Below, one piece after another: positions 34,043-43,375 of a stretch of DNA of 64,000 bases. Source of the DNA: Forficula auricularia (Eukaryota > Arthropoda > Insecta > Dermaptera > Forficulidae); the NCBI GenBank assembly GCA_024734495.1, contig JALMQS010000134.1, forward strand, positions 62,001-126,000, in the 5' to 3' direction. The first letter of the stretch is position 1. Each line of letters starts with the position of its first letter. A model generated the notes under the pieces. The model had not been told where the DNA came from. It ran no database searches and saw nothing but the letters and a program-made list of their open reading frames with translations. The position numbers were made by a program, and so were the translations under genes.

Positions 34043-34687
34043 GATGTGGTTCTTGGACAATATGTAGGCAATCCAGAAGGAACTAGTGAAGATGAGAGAA
34101 TGAGTTATTTAGACGATCCTACAGTTCCTAAAGGTTCTAATACTCCTACTTATGCTTTATCTGTACTTAGAATTAACAACGAACGTTGGGATGGTGTACC
34201 ATTTATTTTGAGATGCGGAAAAGCTCTAAATGAACGAAAAGCTGAAGTGAGAATCCAATATAGAGATGTCCCTGGAGATATTTTTGATGGAAAATTGAAG
34301 AGGAATGAACTTGTTATTCGTGTGCAACCTGGCGAGGCTGTCTATATTAAGTTTATGTCTAAAACACCTGGAATGAGTTTTGATATGGAGGAAACTGAAC
34401 TAGATCTCAGTTATGGAAGCAGATATAAGGATGTTAAAATGCCTGATGCATATGAGCGTTTGATACTGGATGTCTTTTGTGGCTCTCAGATGCATTTTGT
34501 ACGCTCTGATGAATTATCTGAAGCATGGCGTATTTTTACCCCTCTTCTTAAGAAAATTGATACAGAGAAAGTAAAACCCATTCCATACATCTACGGATCT
34601 CGTGGACCTGCCGAAAGCAATAAAATGTGTCAAGACAACGACTTCAAATATTATGGATCATATAAATGGGTTCAACCCAAGTTATAA
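34043..34687 (+). CDS. Zw: Glucose-6-phosphate dehydrogenase, C-terminal exon
   Basis: 215 codons that align along their full length with the C-terminal ~220 residues of animal G6PD. This is the enzyme that oxidises glucose-6-phosphate with NADP+ in the first step of the cytosolic pentose-phosphate pathway. Visible landmarks: [18 protein letters not shown], the [22 protein letters not shown] block, [48 protein letters not shown] and the C-terminal YKW. The structural NADP+ contacts known in the human enzyme (Lys/Arg in [13 protein letters not shown], Arg in YGSRGP, Tyr/Trp in YKW) are kept. The catalytic segment with the RIDHYLGKE motif belongs to upstream exons not in this window. The frame is undamaged, so this is probably a live host gene. 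No AG acceptor lies between 33992 and 34043, so the exon's 5' edge is unclear. An AATAAA follows at 34759. The symbol follows the insect name (Zwischenferment). Confidence 0.93.
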   Translation, partial: DVVLGQYVGNPEGTSEDERMSYLDDPTVPKGSNTPTYALSVLRINNERWDGVPFILRCGKALNERKAEVRIQYRDVPGDIFDGKLKRNELVIRVQPGEAVYIKFMSKTPGMSFDMEETELDLSYGSRYKDVKMPDAYERLILDVFCGSQMHFVRSDELSEAWRIFTPLLKKIDTEKVKPIPYIYGSRGPAESNKMCQDNDFKYYGSYKWVQPKL

Positions 34688-34758
34688 GAAAGGGTGATAT
34701 AAAAAGTATTATAATAATTTTTATGCAATATTTTTTAGCAATATTGATAATAATTTTT

Positions 34759-34764
34759 AATAAA
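34759..34764 (+). terminator. Poly(A) signal of the G6PD gene
   Basis: AATAAA 72 bp after the stop codon, the first canonical signal downstream of the exon. The 3' UTR would end near 34780-34790, just before a repeat begins. Confidence 0.6.
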
Positions 34765-34794
34765 GTAGAATCAGGAACTCATTTCTGATGAGTA

Positions 34795-35050
34795 CGTGGA
34801 TTGCGACCACGGGGTTATCCGAGCTAAGTCTGACATTGCTTCCACTTACTTGTGACAGGCTTCTCTTTTCTCTTTCCTATACGGCCTTCCTTGGCCAACT
34901 CTTGTTTTTTTACCGACCCCGACGCTATTAGGTTTTCGAGGGATAGGAGTTGATTTCCTTTTTCATTTTTCTTCTCTTCACCATGTGGAAGGCAACGGGA
35001 AACCACCACATTACAAATCCCGAGAATATGCATCATGACGATTTCTCTTC
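34795..35050. repeat. Short interspersed repeat, probable SINE
   Basis: GC-rich block beginning GTACGTGGATTGCGACCACG and containing GGAAGGCAACGGGAAACCAC near 34986, phrases that I associate with insect SINEs (recollection only). The minus-strand frame across it is not a gene. Confidence 0.4.
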
Positions 35051-35718
35051 GAGTAAAAAATTCCGAAAGTAAACTAGCCTAAGCTATAAGGGGTAGCCCT
35101 TTAAAAAATCATATAGTTTATTTTATTTTATTAAACACCTATTCTTCGTTTTATTTGAAATAGCTGATTTGTTTTAGAGTTGTTTTTGCATGGTTAAGAC
35201 TACGAATTGTTATCCTTTAAACAAATATTCGATGTCGGGACTCAGGAATCGTTTGTATTTGTATTGAGCAATAATAAAACTCGGGAGACCCGTTGTGTCG
35301 AAGGGCACTATAACTATGTAACTATGTAACACCTAGTTTTCCTATGTAATTTGGTATAAATCTTCGTTTCTCTCTATTTTGTAAGTATAGAGTTTTCTTG
35401 CCCGTCTTAAGGCTATATATTTTCAACTATTTTTCATAGCTTACTAATTTATTTTGATCAATCACGTTAGTCATTTTAACTTTATTTATGCTTAAGGAAT
35501 CTGTGACGACGTGATGGTCATTTAGTTCCTGAGGCCAGAGGTTAAGAAAAAAATGCCACATGATCATTTTTCCCTGATGCCCAAGGTTTACAATTTTGAC
35601 AAAAACAAAAATTGAATTAATTTGATGATGGATTAACTAACTGAAATAATGTAAATATAAAATCTCTGCCACATTTTCTTGTTATCACTTACGGTAATAA
35701 TGGAAAAAATCTATCTTA
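35051..35718. other. Spacer
   Basis: AT-rich with no gene. At 35510-35600 the words TCCTGAGGCCAGAGG and TGCCCAAGGTTT resemble 53095-53200 loosely. Confidence 0.4.
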
Positions 35719-35876
35719 AAGATTCAATTTTTTTTTGGCTTTTCGACCTTTCTAGCCATAGGCCAATTTACGATACTACGGGGTCAGGTTTTAGCCGGAT
35801 ACCTCAAGTCGGATTCGAACCCGGGTCCACTTGGTTAGAAGGCTGATACGCTAACCCCTAGCCTACCCGATCCCCA
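35719..35876 (-). mobile_element. tRNA-derived SINE, second family
   Basis: On the minus strand, GGTAGGCTAGGGGTTAGCG (A-box region) and GGGTTCGAATCC (perfect B box) are spaced as in a tRNA, then a ~70 bp tail rich in A. The acceptor stem does not pair. The head differs from the SINE at 28549-28872, so it derives from another tRNA. Confidence 0.65.
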
Positions 35877-35954
35877 TTAAAGATTCAATATTATTAATAA
35901 AATCATTACTAATTCCTTTGAAAAAGTAAATAGTATTAACTTTGAAATGGAACA

Positions 35955-36060
35955 ATTTTAGTCAAAACAGTAAATCAGGAGTCGGCAACCTATGACCCGC
36001 GGGTCACCAAATGACCCATTTGATAATTCCAAGTGACCCACTTGAGTACGGTGAAAAAAT
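35955..36060 (+). repeat. hAT-like terminus
   Basis: CAGGAGTCGGCAACCTATGA followed by CCCGCGGGTC resembles hAT ends and the CAGCGGTTGCCAACC block in the 17607 satellite. No matching right end was identified. Confidence 0.35.
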
Positions 36061-36137
36061 CACCTGTAATCTTTCAATATTTTGCAATAATTGTGTTAGC
36101 ATACATATTTTGATTTACAGGAAAACAAAAGAAATGT

Positions 36138-36809
36138 TTAAAGAGTCTTGTTACCAGGGATAATTAAGTTACATCTACCAGTTTTGTTGCAGATTTTAGC
36201 AAGAGAAAACAGCTTACAGATGGCGAATTTTTGAAAAATGCATTCATAAATTGTCGCAAATATTTGTAGGGATATTCTTGGGTGACTTTGAATTTTTATC
36301 GTAATGGAATCTGTGATAATCATAACTGGAAGTTGACTGAATGCGTCGACCTGCTGCATTCGATGTCCTGGTCTGCGCTCAATAACGTTATCATAGTCTT
36401 CCAGTTGTAAGGCCCATCTTGCAATTCTTGTTGAGAGGTCTTTCTTGTCCATCGTCTTCTGAAATGCTGAAAAGTCAGTAACTATTTTGAAATGATAGCC
36501 TAGTAGGTAGATTCTTAACTTCTGTAGGGCGTGGGTGACGGCTAACACTTCAAGTTCATAGGATGAGTATTTCTGTTCGGCTTCGATTGTTTTTCGGCTG
36601 ACGTAGTACACAGGATACATCAAATTATCTTCTTGGGATCGTTGGAAGAGTATTGCCCCAAATCCGTATTGAGATGCTGGCAGTGGATAGGTAATGAAAA
36701 TCTGCTTAGGCTGATGCTCTTCCGACGGAGGCGCAAGATGGCTGGAATCAGGGCGGTTGATTCCATGGTGTGTAGGACAAGAGAAAGTTGCCATGGCTGG
36801 ATCCCACAT
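36138..36809 (-). pseudogene. Ty3/Gypsy RNase H fragment
   Basis: Minus-strand frame of 223 codons. The middle, about residues 43-160, is a Ty3/Gypsy RNase HI domain: ASQYGFGAILFQ, PVYYVSRKTIEAEQKYSSYE, ELEVLAVTHALQKLRIYLLG, then FKIVTDFSAFQ and WALQLEDYDNVIERRPG, ending with VDAFSQLP. The catalytic Glu (YSSYELE) and the Asp in VTD are present. The expected D-A-S at the start is changed to P-A-S, so the first catalytic Asp is lost. The N-terminal ~40 and C-terminal ~50 codons do not fit the family. No reverse transcriptase or integrase flanks it, so it is a dead fragment. Confidence 0.8.
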
Positions 36810-37019
36810 ATTTATTTAATGATTTCGCAAATAGAATAAAAATATATTTGAGAGGATTAATTAAATCCAATATCAACCAGAACAGTTCAGCTTCGTATTG
36901 AAGATATGTCCAAAATTATTGACTTACAAGTCAAAAATGATATTTTAATGATGTAATTAGCATTACAATCGATGAAAGTAAATCAGATGTCAATAGTATG
37001 GTTTAGCTGGCATTTATTA

Positions 37020-37640
37020 TAAAAATAAAAATACATCATCATTGAGTATACAGTCCTAAGACTGGTTTGACGCAACCACCCGTCTCCACTCGGCTCTGTC
37101 CCCTGCCAGCTGTTTGACCTCTCCAAAATGTCTCGCATCCCATATCCGCAATTATTTGGTTGACATATTCTAATCTGGGCCTTCCCCTTTTCTTTCCCAC
37201 CTCCCCCTCCAAGATATTCCTAAGCAGTCCCCCATGTCTCAGTGTGTGCCCAATCATCTGACCTCTTCTCTTCTTCAGACTCTTCCACAAGGTTCTTCTT
37301 TCTCCGATTCTTCCAAGAACTTATTCATTTATAATTTTATCCATCCATTTGATATTCATCATTCTTCTGTAGCACCACATTTCGAAAGCCTCTAATCTCT
37401 TTCTCCCTGCTTCTCCAATATGCTCCATACATATGTCTTCAATAGCTTCTTCCTGTTTTCTAAGCTGATTGAGTAGGAGCATAGTAGTTTTTGTTTTGAA
37501 TTAAACCCCATTTTTGCTTGGGCAATTCTTGATTTAATTTCGTTTTCGCTCATCCCATCCCATGTTATTTTACTTCCTAGGTAGTGGAATTCCTTAACTC
37601 CTAGGTTTTCTTGGTTAATTTTGATGCATTCCTGTCCATA
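37020..37640 (-). pseudogene. Non-LTR retrotransposon C-terminus, minus strand
   Basis: Reading right to left: CIKINQENL, EFHYLGSKITWDG, EIKSRIAQAKMGF, KLLKTYVWSI; then in another frame LEAFEMWCYRRMMNIKWMDK; then RGQMIGHTLRHGGLLRNILEG and KKRGRPRLEYVNQI. This is the same domain order as at 26216-27205 but a different family member. At least one frameshift and one stop interrupt it, and the RT active site is not included. Confidence 0.8.
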
Positions 37641-38473
37641 TACTACCATGATCAAAAAATACCCGGTAAATGTTAAATAAAAGTAGTCCCCATTGGCACC
37701 AATGCATTTATGTCTGCCTTTAATCCAGTTCTCGAATGTCCTCTGGGTATACGTAGTCAACAGTGCCTCCTTCGATTTTTCTTTTATCGCTTCAGTGGTA
37801 TCAAAACGCGTTACTCGAAATGGTTTTTTTAAGTCGATTGAACAGGAAAAAGTCACAGCCAGTCAAATATGGAGAATTTGGAGTTTGTTACATGGTATTT
37901 CTTTTATTTTTGGCCAAATATTGACGAATAATCAATGCATTTTCAACTGGTGCAATATCCATGAATTCTTTCGCCACAACTCTGTTTTTTTCAAACGGAC
38001 AGCTTCACACAAACGTCCTATTACCCCTAAATAATACTTTTTGTTGACTGTTTGACCTTCCGTTAGAAATTCAGTATTTTTTCGATGTTGATAGTGTTCC
38101 AGGGCGAGGGTCATCTTTAACAGATCCACGACCCTTTTCGAAACGTGCGTACCATTCATTCACTGTAGTTTTCGACAAAGCACTGTCACTTTATAACACT
38201 TCCCTAACATTTTTAACGTATCAGAACGATTAATTACGTTTTTAATACAAAATCTAATACAAATTTGTTGCTCAATAATTTCTTCTATTTTGAAAATCGA
38301 AGCAAAAAGTTGATGTAAATAAAGTCGCTGTAGCTAACACAAATGGCAAGTTGTCAAGTTGAAATTTGGGGGAATGTTAAACAAAAGGTATACCAACATT
38401 AAAAAATACACCTCTATTAGTCGCGCAGTAACTTTAAATTGAGCTGATCGGATATTTTTTGATCATGGTAGTA
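37641..38473 (-). mobile_element. Internally deleted mariner element
   Basis: TACTACCATGATCAAAAAAT at 37641 and its inverse, ATTTTTTGATCATGGTAGTA, ending at 38473, are ~21 bp inverted repeats ending in TA, the mariner target. Between them lies a broken transposase on the minus strand, about 830 bp in all, against about 1.3 kb for full-length mariners. Insertion appears to be next to or inside LINE sequence on the left side. Confidence 0.8.
37684..38310 (-). pseudogene. mariner transposase, deleted and frameshifted
   Basis: From the N-terminus (right side): IEEIIEQQICIRFCIKNVIN and LKMLGKCY (helix-turn-helix region); VNEWYARFEKG; VKDDPRPG; then an internal deletion; EGQTVNKKYYLGVIGRL; DIAPVENALIIRQYLAKN in another frame; SPYLTGCDFFLF; FDTTEAIKEKSKEALL; and W-KGRHKCI--GDYF at the C-terminus. 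The family's HDNAP motif has become DIAP and SPDLAPCDFFLF has become SPYLTGCDFFLF. The first catalytic Asp region is deleted. Inactive. Confidence 0.8.
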
Positions 38474-38925
38474 AGTACATTTATGTTTTGTTTAAGCAAA
38501 AAAATTATTCATTATACCTCATATATTTAATATGAAGATTTCAGTGTCTTATATTTTTGAAAAAAATTATCATTTATTAATTAATATAATACGAATTGAT
38601 ATTATATATTCAATAGAATTTATCTTAAGACTATTTTCACATTTTGGTTGATTTTGACCAGCAACCAAAAAAGGTTGCCGTAAATAATAGAATAAGCAAA
38701 CTGATCTCTTTTTAAAGTAAGAGAATTTTTACCGGAAATCCCGGTAACAGTTCGGCTTCTCTTGAAACTAAATTCGTCCAAGGGTGTGATATTTTAAAAG
38801 ATGAGATACTTTCTGAATTGCAAAATTAAAATGTAGAGATCTCCATAAAATTAGTCCAAAAGCTCAGGACCAGATTACTATTTCTACACCAAAGAGCGAC
38901 GAAAGAAAAGTACTTGCTTCCTACA
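38474..38925. other. AT-rich spacer
   Basis: No gene seen. Confidence 0.4.
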
Positions 38926-38933
38926 TTGACCCT

Positions 38934-38982
38934 TTTAAACCCTGACGAAGGAGGGAAGATTCTCCGAAACATCGGTTCCAAA
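38934..38982 (+). ncRNA. Hammerhead-like motif, family 3, core intact
   Basis: AACC, then CTGACGA at 38942, extra A, helix II GGAG/CTCC, GAAA, CATC, then GGTT. Flanking AACC/GGTT pair as helix I. Helix III would be a single A-U pair around two bases, or two pairs (AC/GU) if the cleavage position is shifted, so activity as a monomer is doubtful. The adjacent AATAAATACTCTTTTATGGG segment looks like a PLE terminal repeat. Confidence 0.5.
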
Positions 38983-39019
38983 GATGTATAGAAGGAAAAA
39001 TTATCAATAAATACTCTTT

Positions 39020-39555
39020 TATGGGAAATAATATTTTTATTTATTTCATAAACTGCCTTCTCCATCTAATCCTGAGATATAAATCAACCAGGCCGTCTCT
39101 AAAAACAAACTTCTAACCTATTATAAGAATTTTCAAAATATATTATTTTTTGAGTCTTTATTGAGTTGTATAATTAATTATATCGACTTTCGAAAATTGT
39201 TTTGACTCACTCATGAAATATTGTATCCATCATTGATCTACTACTAAGGTTTACAACGCTATCCTTTTTTTATCAAGTATTTTCTGACCCCTGTTGCCAC
39301 TTCAGGACAAACTAGATCCGTTTTCGCCGGGGCACAGCCAGGCAAGCATTAAATGCATCCTGACCGATTCCATTGTGTCGGGATCCGGAATGTCCCGGAA
39401 AAGCCTCTAGAGACGGAATATATTATTGAATACCTAGCTCGATTTGCCATCATGGCTTAAAACCAAAAAAAGATTATGTTTTGGTTTTGTAAATCGAGTC
39501 GAGAAGACTTTAATAGTTAGGCGACAAAATAAATAATTGAGCTTATCATGGATCT
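39020..39555. other. Spacer
   Basis: AT-rich except 39290-39420, where a GC-rich block (GCCAGGCAAGCATTAAATGC and following) looks like an interspersed repeat that I cannot name. Confidence 0.35.
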
Positions 39556-39990
39556 TCTTTCTTCTTCATCCTAGCGATCGACGCCTTATTTATTGCTCTT
39601 CTGAACAATTCCAGTGAGGAAAGACCAAACTAATCTCGTAGGTTTGCAGCCACGAGATGCGCCAATGGCCTGGTCCTCGTTTTCCGTAAAATCTTCCCCT
39701 GCATTACCAGACGTAGGATTCTATATTTTTCTAGATTATTCATTACTTATCACCAAAGTATTCTAGTTTTTATTTTTTGATGTTAAGAAGCACTTCTCTA
39801 TTCTTGGCAACGTGACGTAACACTTCATCGTTGATTACGTGGTCCACTCAAGATATTTTCAATAACCGCCGGTAGATCCACATCTTAAAATCTTCAATTT
39901 TCTTCTCTATTACTCTGGTCAATGTCCAGGTTTCCATTCCGTGCATTAAAACAGGGAATACATAGCAGTCTACTGTTGTAATTTTTGTAG
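39556..39990 (-). pseudogene. Non-LTR retrotransposon C-terminus, minus strand
   Basis: Right to left: TWTLTRVIEKKIEDFKMWIY, RRLLKISWVDHVINDEVLRH, VAKNREVL, KLEYFG, NNLEKYRILRLVMQGKI, and FGLSSLELFRRAINKASIA. This matches the cYRRML-IsWvDHvtNeeVL...lEY-GH...GKi...R block order of the LINE class also seen at 26216 and 37020. Frameshifts and stops are present. Confidence 0.75.
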
Positions 39991-40224
39991 CTAGGGAAAA
40001 ATCCCTACAACACTATAGGTGTCTCATTTTTGCCATTTCTATACATGGATAGTGTATGTAAAATATAGAAAAATATCACAAAATGCAAATATTTAAATAA
40101 TATAATATAATAATGGTCTTTTTTCCCTGGTGGACAATTTTAGAGGGTTTAAGAGTAAACTCCCAAAAACCTCTGTCTTGGCTCTATCTATACTAACCCC
40201 ATGAAAAATAATATTTATAATTTT

Positions 40225-40280
40225 AAAAGACTGATGAATAAGGCCAAACCTTCGAAACTATAGCCTCAACAAACAAATAA
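40225..40280 (+). ncRNA. Hammerhead-like motif, family 1, core-damaged
   Basis: CTGATGA at 40231, extra bases, helix II AAGG/CCTT, GAAAC, TATA, then GCC where GTC is expected (T to C at 40264), which breaks the A15.1-U16.1 pair. Followed by AAACAAATAAATAATATATA, as after the minus-strand motif at 49310-49350. Its terminal repeat continues at 41205-41240 after an intervening insertion. Confidence 0.55.
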
Positions 40281-40341
40281 ATAATATATACATGTATATA
40301 TATATACATAATTGATATATATATATATATATGATCATGTA

Positions 40342-40478
40342 TATAGACCATTTTAATTCTGTCTTTAACAAAAAAATGCTCTATTTTCATTATGTTAATA
40401 CAATATAACTATCTACTGGATTGACACGAGAAATAAACTTTTTTAAACTCAAGAATTTCAACTTGTTCTATTAAGTAG
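40342..40478 (+). repeat. 137-bp direct repeat, copy 1
   Basis: TATAGACCATTTTAATTCTG to TTCTATTAAGTAG. Identical, as far as I can read, to 40925-41061. TA-dinucleotide runs precede both copies. Confidence 0.9.
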
Positions 40479-40482
40479 GGTA

Positions 40483-40885
40483 GTAGGTTTGTCGGGCCAG
40501 TGGATAGGACGCAGGGGGCCAATCGAGTTTCCAGCACGCTCTCCAGACCTTACACCACTGGATTTCTTCTTGTGGGGCACAGTAAAAGATGAGGTGTACA
40601 AACGTAAACCACGTAACCTAGACATTCTTTGGAATGAGATTCAAGCAGTGTGTAGAGAAATCTCATTGGACGTTTTGATACGATGTACAGAATCAGTGGT
40701 GACTCGTACTCAGAATTGTGCTGCAGGTCACCAATTTGAACAGTATTAACATTTGTTATTTATGTTTCATTTACATTGGACTTTTAGCTTTCTATTTTCC
40801 TGAAATTTAACTTTGTAGAACGGTAAATAAATTTTCTATGGAAGTTCAAAGTGTGTATACATTTTTTTGAAGCACCCTGTATATA
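40483..40885 (+). mobile_element. DDE transposase C-terminal fragment with terminal repeat
   Basis: Codons 40489-40749 encode FPARSPDLTPLDFFLWGTVK, then DEVY and a C-terminal tail ending HQFEQY. The SPDLTPLDFFLWG block holds the third catalytic Asp of a Tc1/IS630-related insect DDE transposase. About 120 bp downstream, TTTTTTTGAAGCACCCTGTA looks like the right terminal repeat of this family (inverse TACAGGGTGCTTCAAAAAAA). The left two-thirds of the element is missing. Confidence 0.75.
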
Positions 40886-40924
40886 TATATATATATAATT
40901 GATATATATATATATATATATATA

Positions 40925-41061
40925 TATAGACCATTTTAATTCTGTCTTTAACAAAAAAATGCTCTATTTTCATTATGTTAATACAATATAACTATCTACT
41001 GGATTGACACGAGAAATAAACTTTTTTAAACTCAAGAATTTCAACTTGTTCTATTAAGTAG
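40925..41061 (+). repeat. 137-bp direct repeat, copy 2
   Basis: See 40342-40478. The pair frames the DDE fragment. Confidence 0.9.
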
Positions 41062-41198
41062 AAAATCATCTCTTAAATCTGAATATATCGAATTTTTAAT
41101 ATCATTATAAACACTTATTTTCATTGTTGTGACTTTTCAATTTAATGATTATTTATTTAATAATTAATTATTTAATCATTATTATTTGATAAGTTAAA

Positions 41199-41262
41199 TA
41201 ATATATGTGTGTATGTTTATTTGCATCAAGCAGAGGAGGAGAGGATTATCTTTATGAATCAA
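41199..41262 (+). repeat. PLE terminal-repeat piece
   Basis: TATGTGTGTATGTTTATTTG and CATCAAGCAGAGGA are the reverse complement of 49225-49270, the distal terminal repeat of the minus-strand PLE. Together with the hammerhead at 40225 it marks one PLE end split by about 900 bp of inserted DNA. Confidence 0.65.
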
Positions 41263-41293
41263 TAACTATGCTATTCTAGGTGAAATAAAAACC

Positions 41294-41490
41294 TTTCAAT
41301 CAAAATGCAGAAGCTGTCTCAGAAGGGTCAAGTTTAGCACTCAAGCGCCTAAATTGTTTAGGGTTTTTTTCCGTAGATGGGTAGCCGAACAAGGCTGAAG
41401 AGTCCCATCCACCCTTTCCCTATTAGTCGCCCCTTACGACAAGCAGGAGTACTGCTGGTCTATTCTACGCCCAACCTGCAGGGCTGATAT
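41294..41490 (+). repeat. Diverged copy of the 488-bp repeat unit core
   Basis: AATGCAGAAGCTGTC, CACTCAAGCGCCTAAA, GGCTGAAGAGTCCCATCCA, CCCTATTAGTCGCC-CTTACGAC and GTCTATTCTACGCCCAACC parallel 51480-51680. It lacks the AT-rich half of that unit, so the GC-rich half is the mobile or conserved part. Confidence 0.75.
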
Positions 41491-41793
41491 AGATAAAGAT
41501 ATAGGTATATAAAGAAAAAAATATTTATTGATTGTGTTTTAATTAAAAAAAATTCAAATCGTTTAAAAAACAATCACCAAAATTTTATTTTCTTTTTTAA
41601 ATTTAAAAATTCTATTGATAAATGTAGAAATTCTTTCGAAACGTCTGGATTTAAAATACAGGTTTTGAAGATTGTTTTTAAAAAGATTTGGATATACCTA
41701 TATAAGTTAATCAACTTGTCATCAAACCTTGAAAGAATTCTTTTTAAATTTGATATTAAAATCTTAATTCTTTTTTAACTCTATTAATTAAAA
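41491..41793. other. AT-rich spacer with decayed PLE-end trace
   Basis: TAGAAATTCTTTCGAAACGTCTGG at 41623 resembles 15135-15160 and the 3' half of a hammerhead. The 5' CTGATGA box is degenerate. Confidence 0.3.
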
Positions 41794-42108
41794 ATGGCTT
41801 TAAATCTTGAAGGAACTTTAATCAAGTATTATAAAGAAAAATTATTCGCTGAAAGAGATTGCGCAATAATGAAATCGAAAAATGAAGTATTAACTAAATG
41901 TTTGCAGAGAATGCTAGTGAAACAAGAAAGTAAGGAGGAAATTCTCAATTTAATCAACGAGAAAATTGGATTTTTAAATAACAATATGATGTCGGAAAAT
42001 AAGTTAGTCAGAAAAGAAATGAAACAAATGGAAGAAAAATTTGGGTGGGTGAGCAGTGGGGAGCGAGAAATTTATTTATTTATTTATTTATTTAAAACAA
42101 TGCTCTGA
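41794..42108 (+). CDS. Small helical protein, unknown
   Basis: 104 codons from an ATG in a good context (AAAAATGGCT). Residues 1-85 are charged and helical (MALNLEGTLIKYYKEKL, then SKEEILNLINEKIGFL and KLVRKEMKQMEEKF), a likely coiled coil. The last ~15 residues read through a TTTA microsatellite and look fortuitous. A potential 5' splice site (GG|GTGGGT) lies right after the EEKF codons at about 42040, so residues 1-83 could be a first coding exon. I recognise no family. Confidence 0.4.
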   Translation: MALNLEGTLIKYYKEKLFAERDCAIMKSKNEVLTKCLQRMLVKQESKEEILNLINEKIGFLNNNMMSENKLVRKEMKQMEEKFGWVSSGEREIYLFIYLFKTML

Positions 42109-42590
42109 GGTGGCTAGTGATAGATATCTACAAATAAAATATATTATTTTTGTTTGATGATTACCATTACATTCATGTATTTACTTGAGTTTCAATTTTT
42201 CTTAAAAGAATTATCAAGAACGTGTGTAGAATTTGATTAGGCTCGCCTTGTTCCATGATTACCATTACATTTATCTATTTGGTGTGAAATAAAAATAAAA
42301 TTATTTCAAAAATAAATATGGTCGAATGGTAATGTTGTTTATTCATTGTCACACAATCAGTTACAATTTAGATCTCTTTCTCTGCGGATATACATAAAAC
42401 TTGTCGCAACCTTGGATGACGCACAGCTTCCTTCAAGGTTATTTGATCATAACAATGGCACAAATAAAGTACGCCTGTCAATTTATTGAAATGTTGTATT
42501 AATTCTTTCCCGACTATTTCTGAATTTTAGACAGGACACCCAAAATCTAAGTGCCATATATAGTTTTTTGCTAAATAAAGATTTATATTG
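42109..42590. other. AT-rich spacer
   Basis: No gene seen. Confidence 0.4.
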
Positions 42591-42593
42591 CAT

Positions 42594-42832
42594 TAAAATT
42601 ATTGAATAAAAATACTTGGTAGGTTTCACATTAAGATATAAAAATAAAACAAATTTATTTTTGGAGAATCTTTAATCTCGATATATATATTTCGGGTGAC
42701 CGTTTCTCCTGAAGATGGGTTAGTCACCCGAAATATATATATCGAGATTAAAGATTCTCCAAAAATAAATTTGTTTTATTTTTTTATATCTTAATGTGAA
42801 ACCTACCAAGTATTTTTATCCAATAATTTTTA
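42594..42832. mobile_element. Palindromic PLE terminal-repeat remnant
   Basis: Arms of ~108 bp (42594-42702 and 42718-42832) are near-perfect inverted repeats: AAAATACTTGGTAGGTTTCA on the left, its inverse on the right. They surround a short asymmetric centre that holds the 5' half of a hammerhead. The arrangement is a PLE reduced to facing terminal repeats with no coding part. Confidence 0.75.
42703..42750 (+). ncRNA. Hammerhead ribozyme motif, family 2, core intact
   Basis: Helix I TCTC (42705-42708) with GAGA (42744-42747); CTGAAGA at 42709-42715; one extra T; helix II GGGT/ACCC with loop TAGTC; GAAA at 42730-42733; helix III ATA/TAT around TATA; cleavage nucleotide C at 42743. Every conserved core position of a type I hammerhead is met. 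The RNA would self-cleave after 42743 if active. The same motif with a compensatory helix I change occurs at 47529-47571. Confidence 0.75.
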
Positions 42833-43043
42833 AAAAATGTTTCACCAAGTGCCAACACCAAATTCCTTAAAAACTATTTATATTGCATTCGTAATTATAT
42901 TAATGGCAAAATCCAATGAGGCCCTAAGAATTTTTCAGGAGTGTTTTAATATGTTAAATAAATTTTCTTGTTAAATTGAAGGGTTGTTTTTCTCACAAAT
43001 ATAATAAAACATTAATTTCAATAACCATTTAAATTATTTAATT

Positions 43044-43095
43044 GATAAACTATACAGTTTCGGTCACCACTGGTTGAACATCCTCAGTAGTTATC
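43044..43095 (-). ncRNA. Hammerhead-like candidate, minus strand
   Basis: On the minus strand: CTGAGGA (43087-43081), a bulged helix II (GT.CA.CC / GG.TG.AC), then CGAAAC and TGTATA, then GTT. Core boxes fit, and helix III is AC/GT. Helix I is weak (two pairs). Probably another PLE terminal repeat. Confidence 0.4.
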
Positions 43096-43375
43096 TCGTT
43101 CAAGAACCGGAATTTGTCATTTCACATGAAACATTCATTCCCAAATCTTCAATACAGACACATCACACAATTCATTACATTCAACTGCATATAGCAACAA
43201 TTTATAAAAACATTTATCACCTAACTAGAATCTATTTTGAATTTCTAAACAACCTTTCAATTTAACAAGAAAATTTAAATCAAGTCACTTAAGTTCTGGA
43301 AGAATTTTAATGTTAAATAAAGTATTTGGACAAGAACATTCAGAAACATTAAGCGTTAGTAAGAGTATGCATTAA
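43096..43375. other. AT-rich spacer
   Basis: A 63-codon frame at 43074-43265 has no domain. Confidence 0.35.

Noticed and set aside
35795..35876. Functional tRNA gene on the minus strand
   Set aside because: B box is perfect but the acceptor stem is not formed; a tail typical of a SINE follows.
36138..36809. Domesticated RNase H gene
   Set aside because: First catalytic Asp is lost, ends are unrelated sequence, and there is no splice or start context; a dead Gypsy fragment is simpler.
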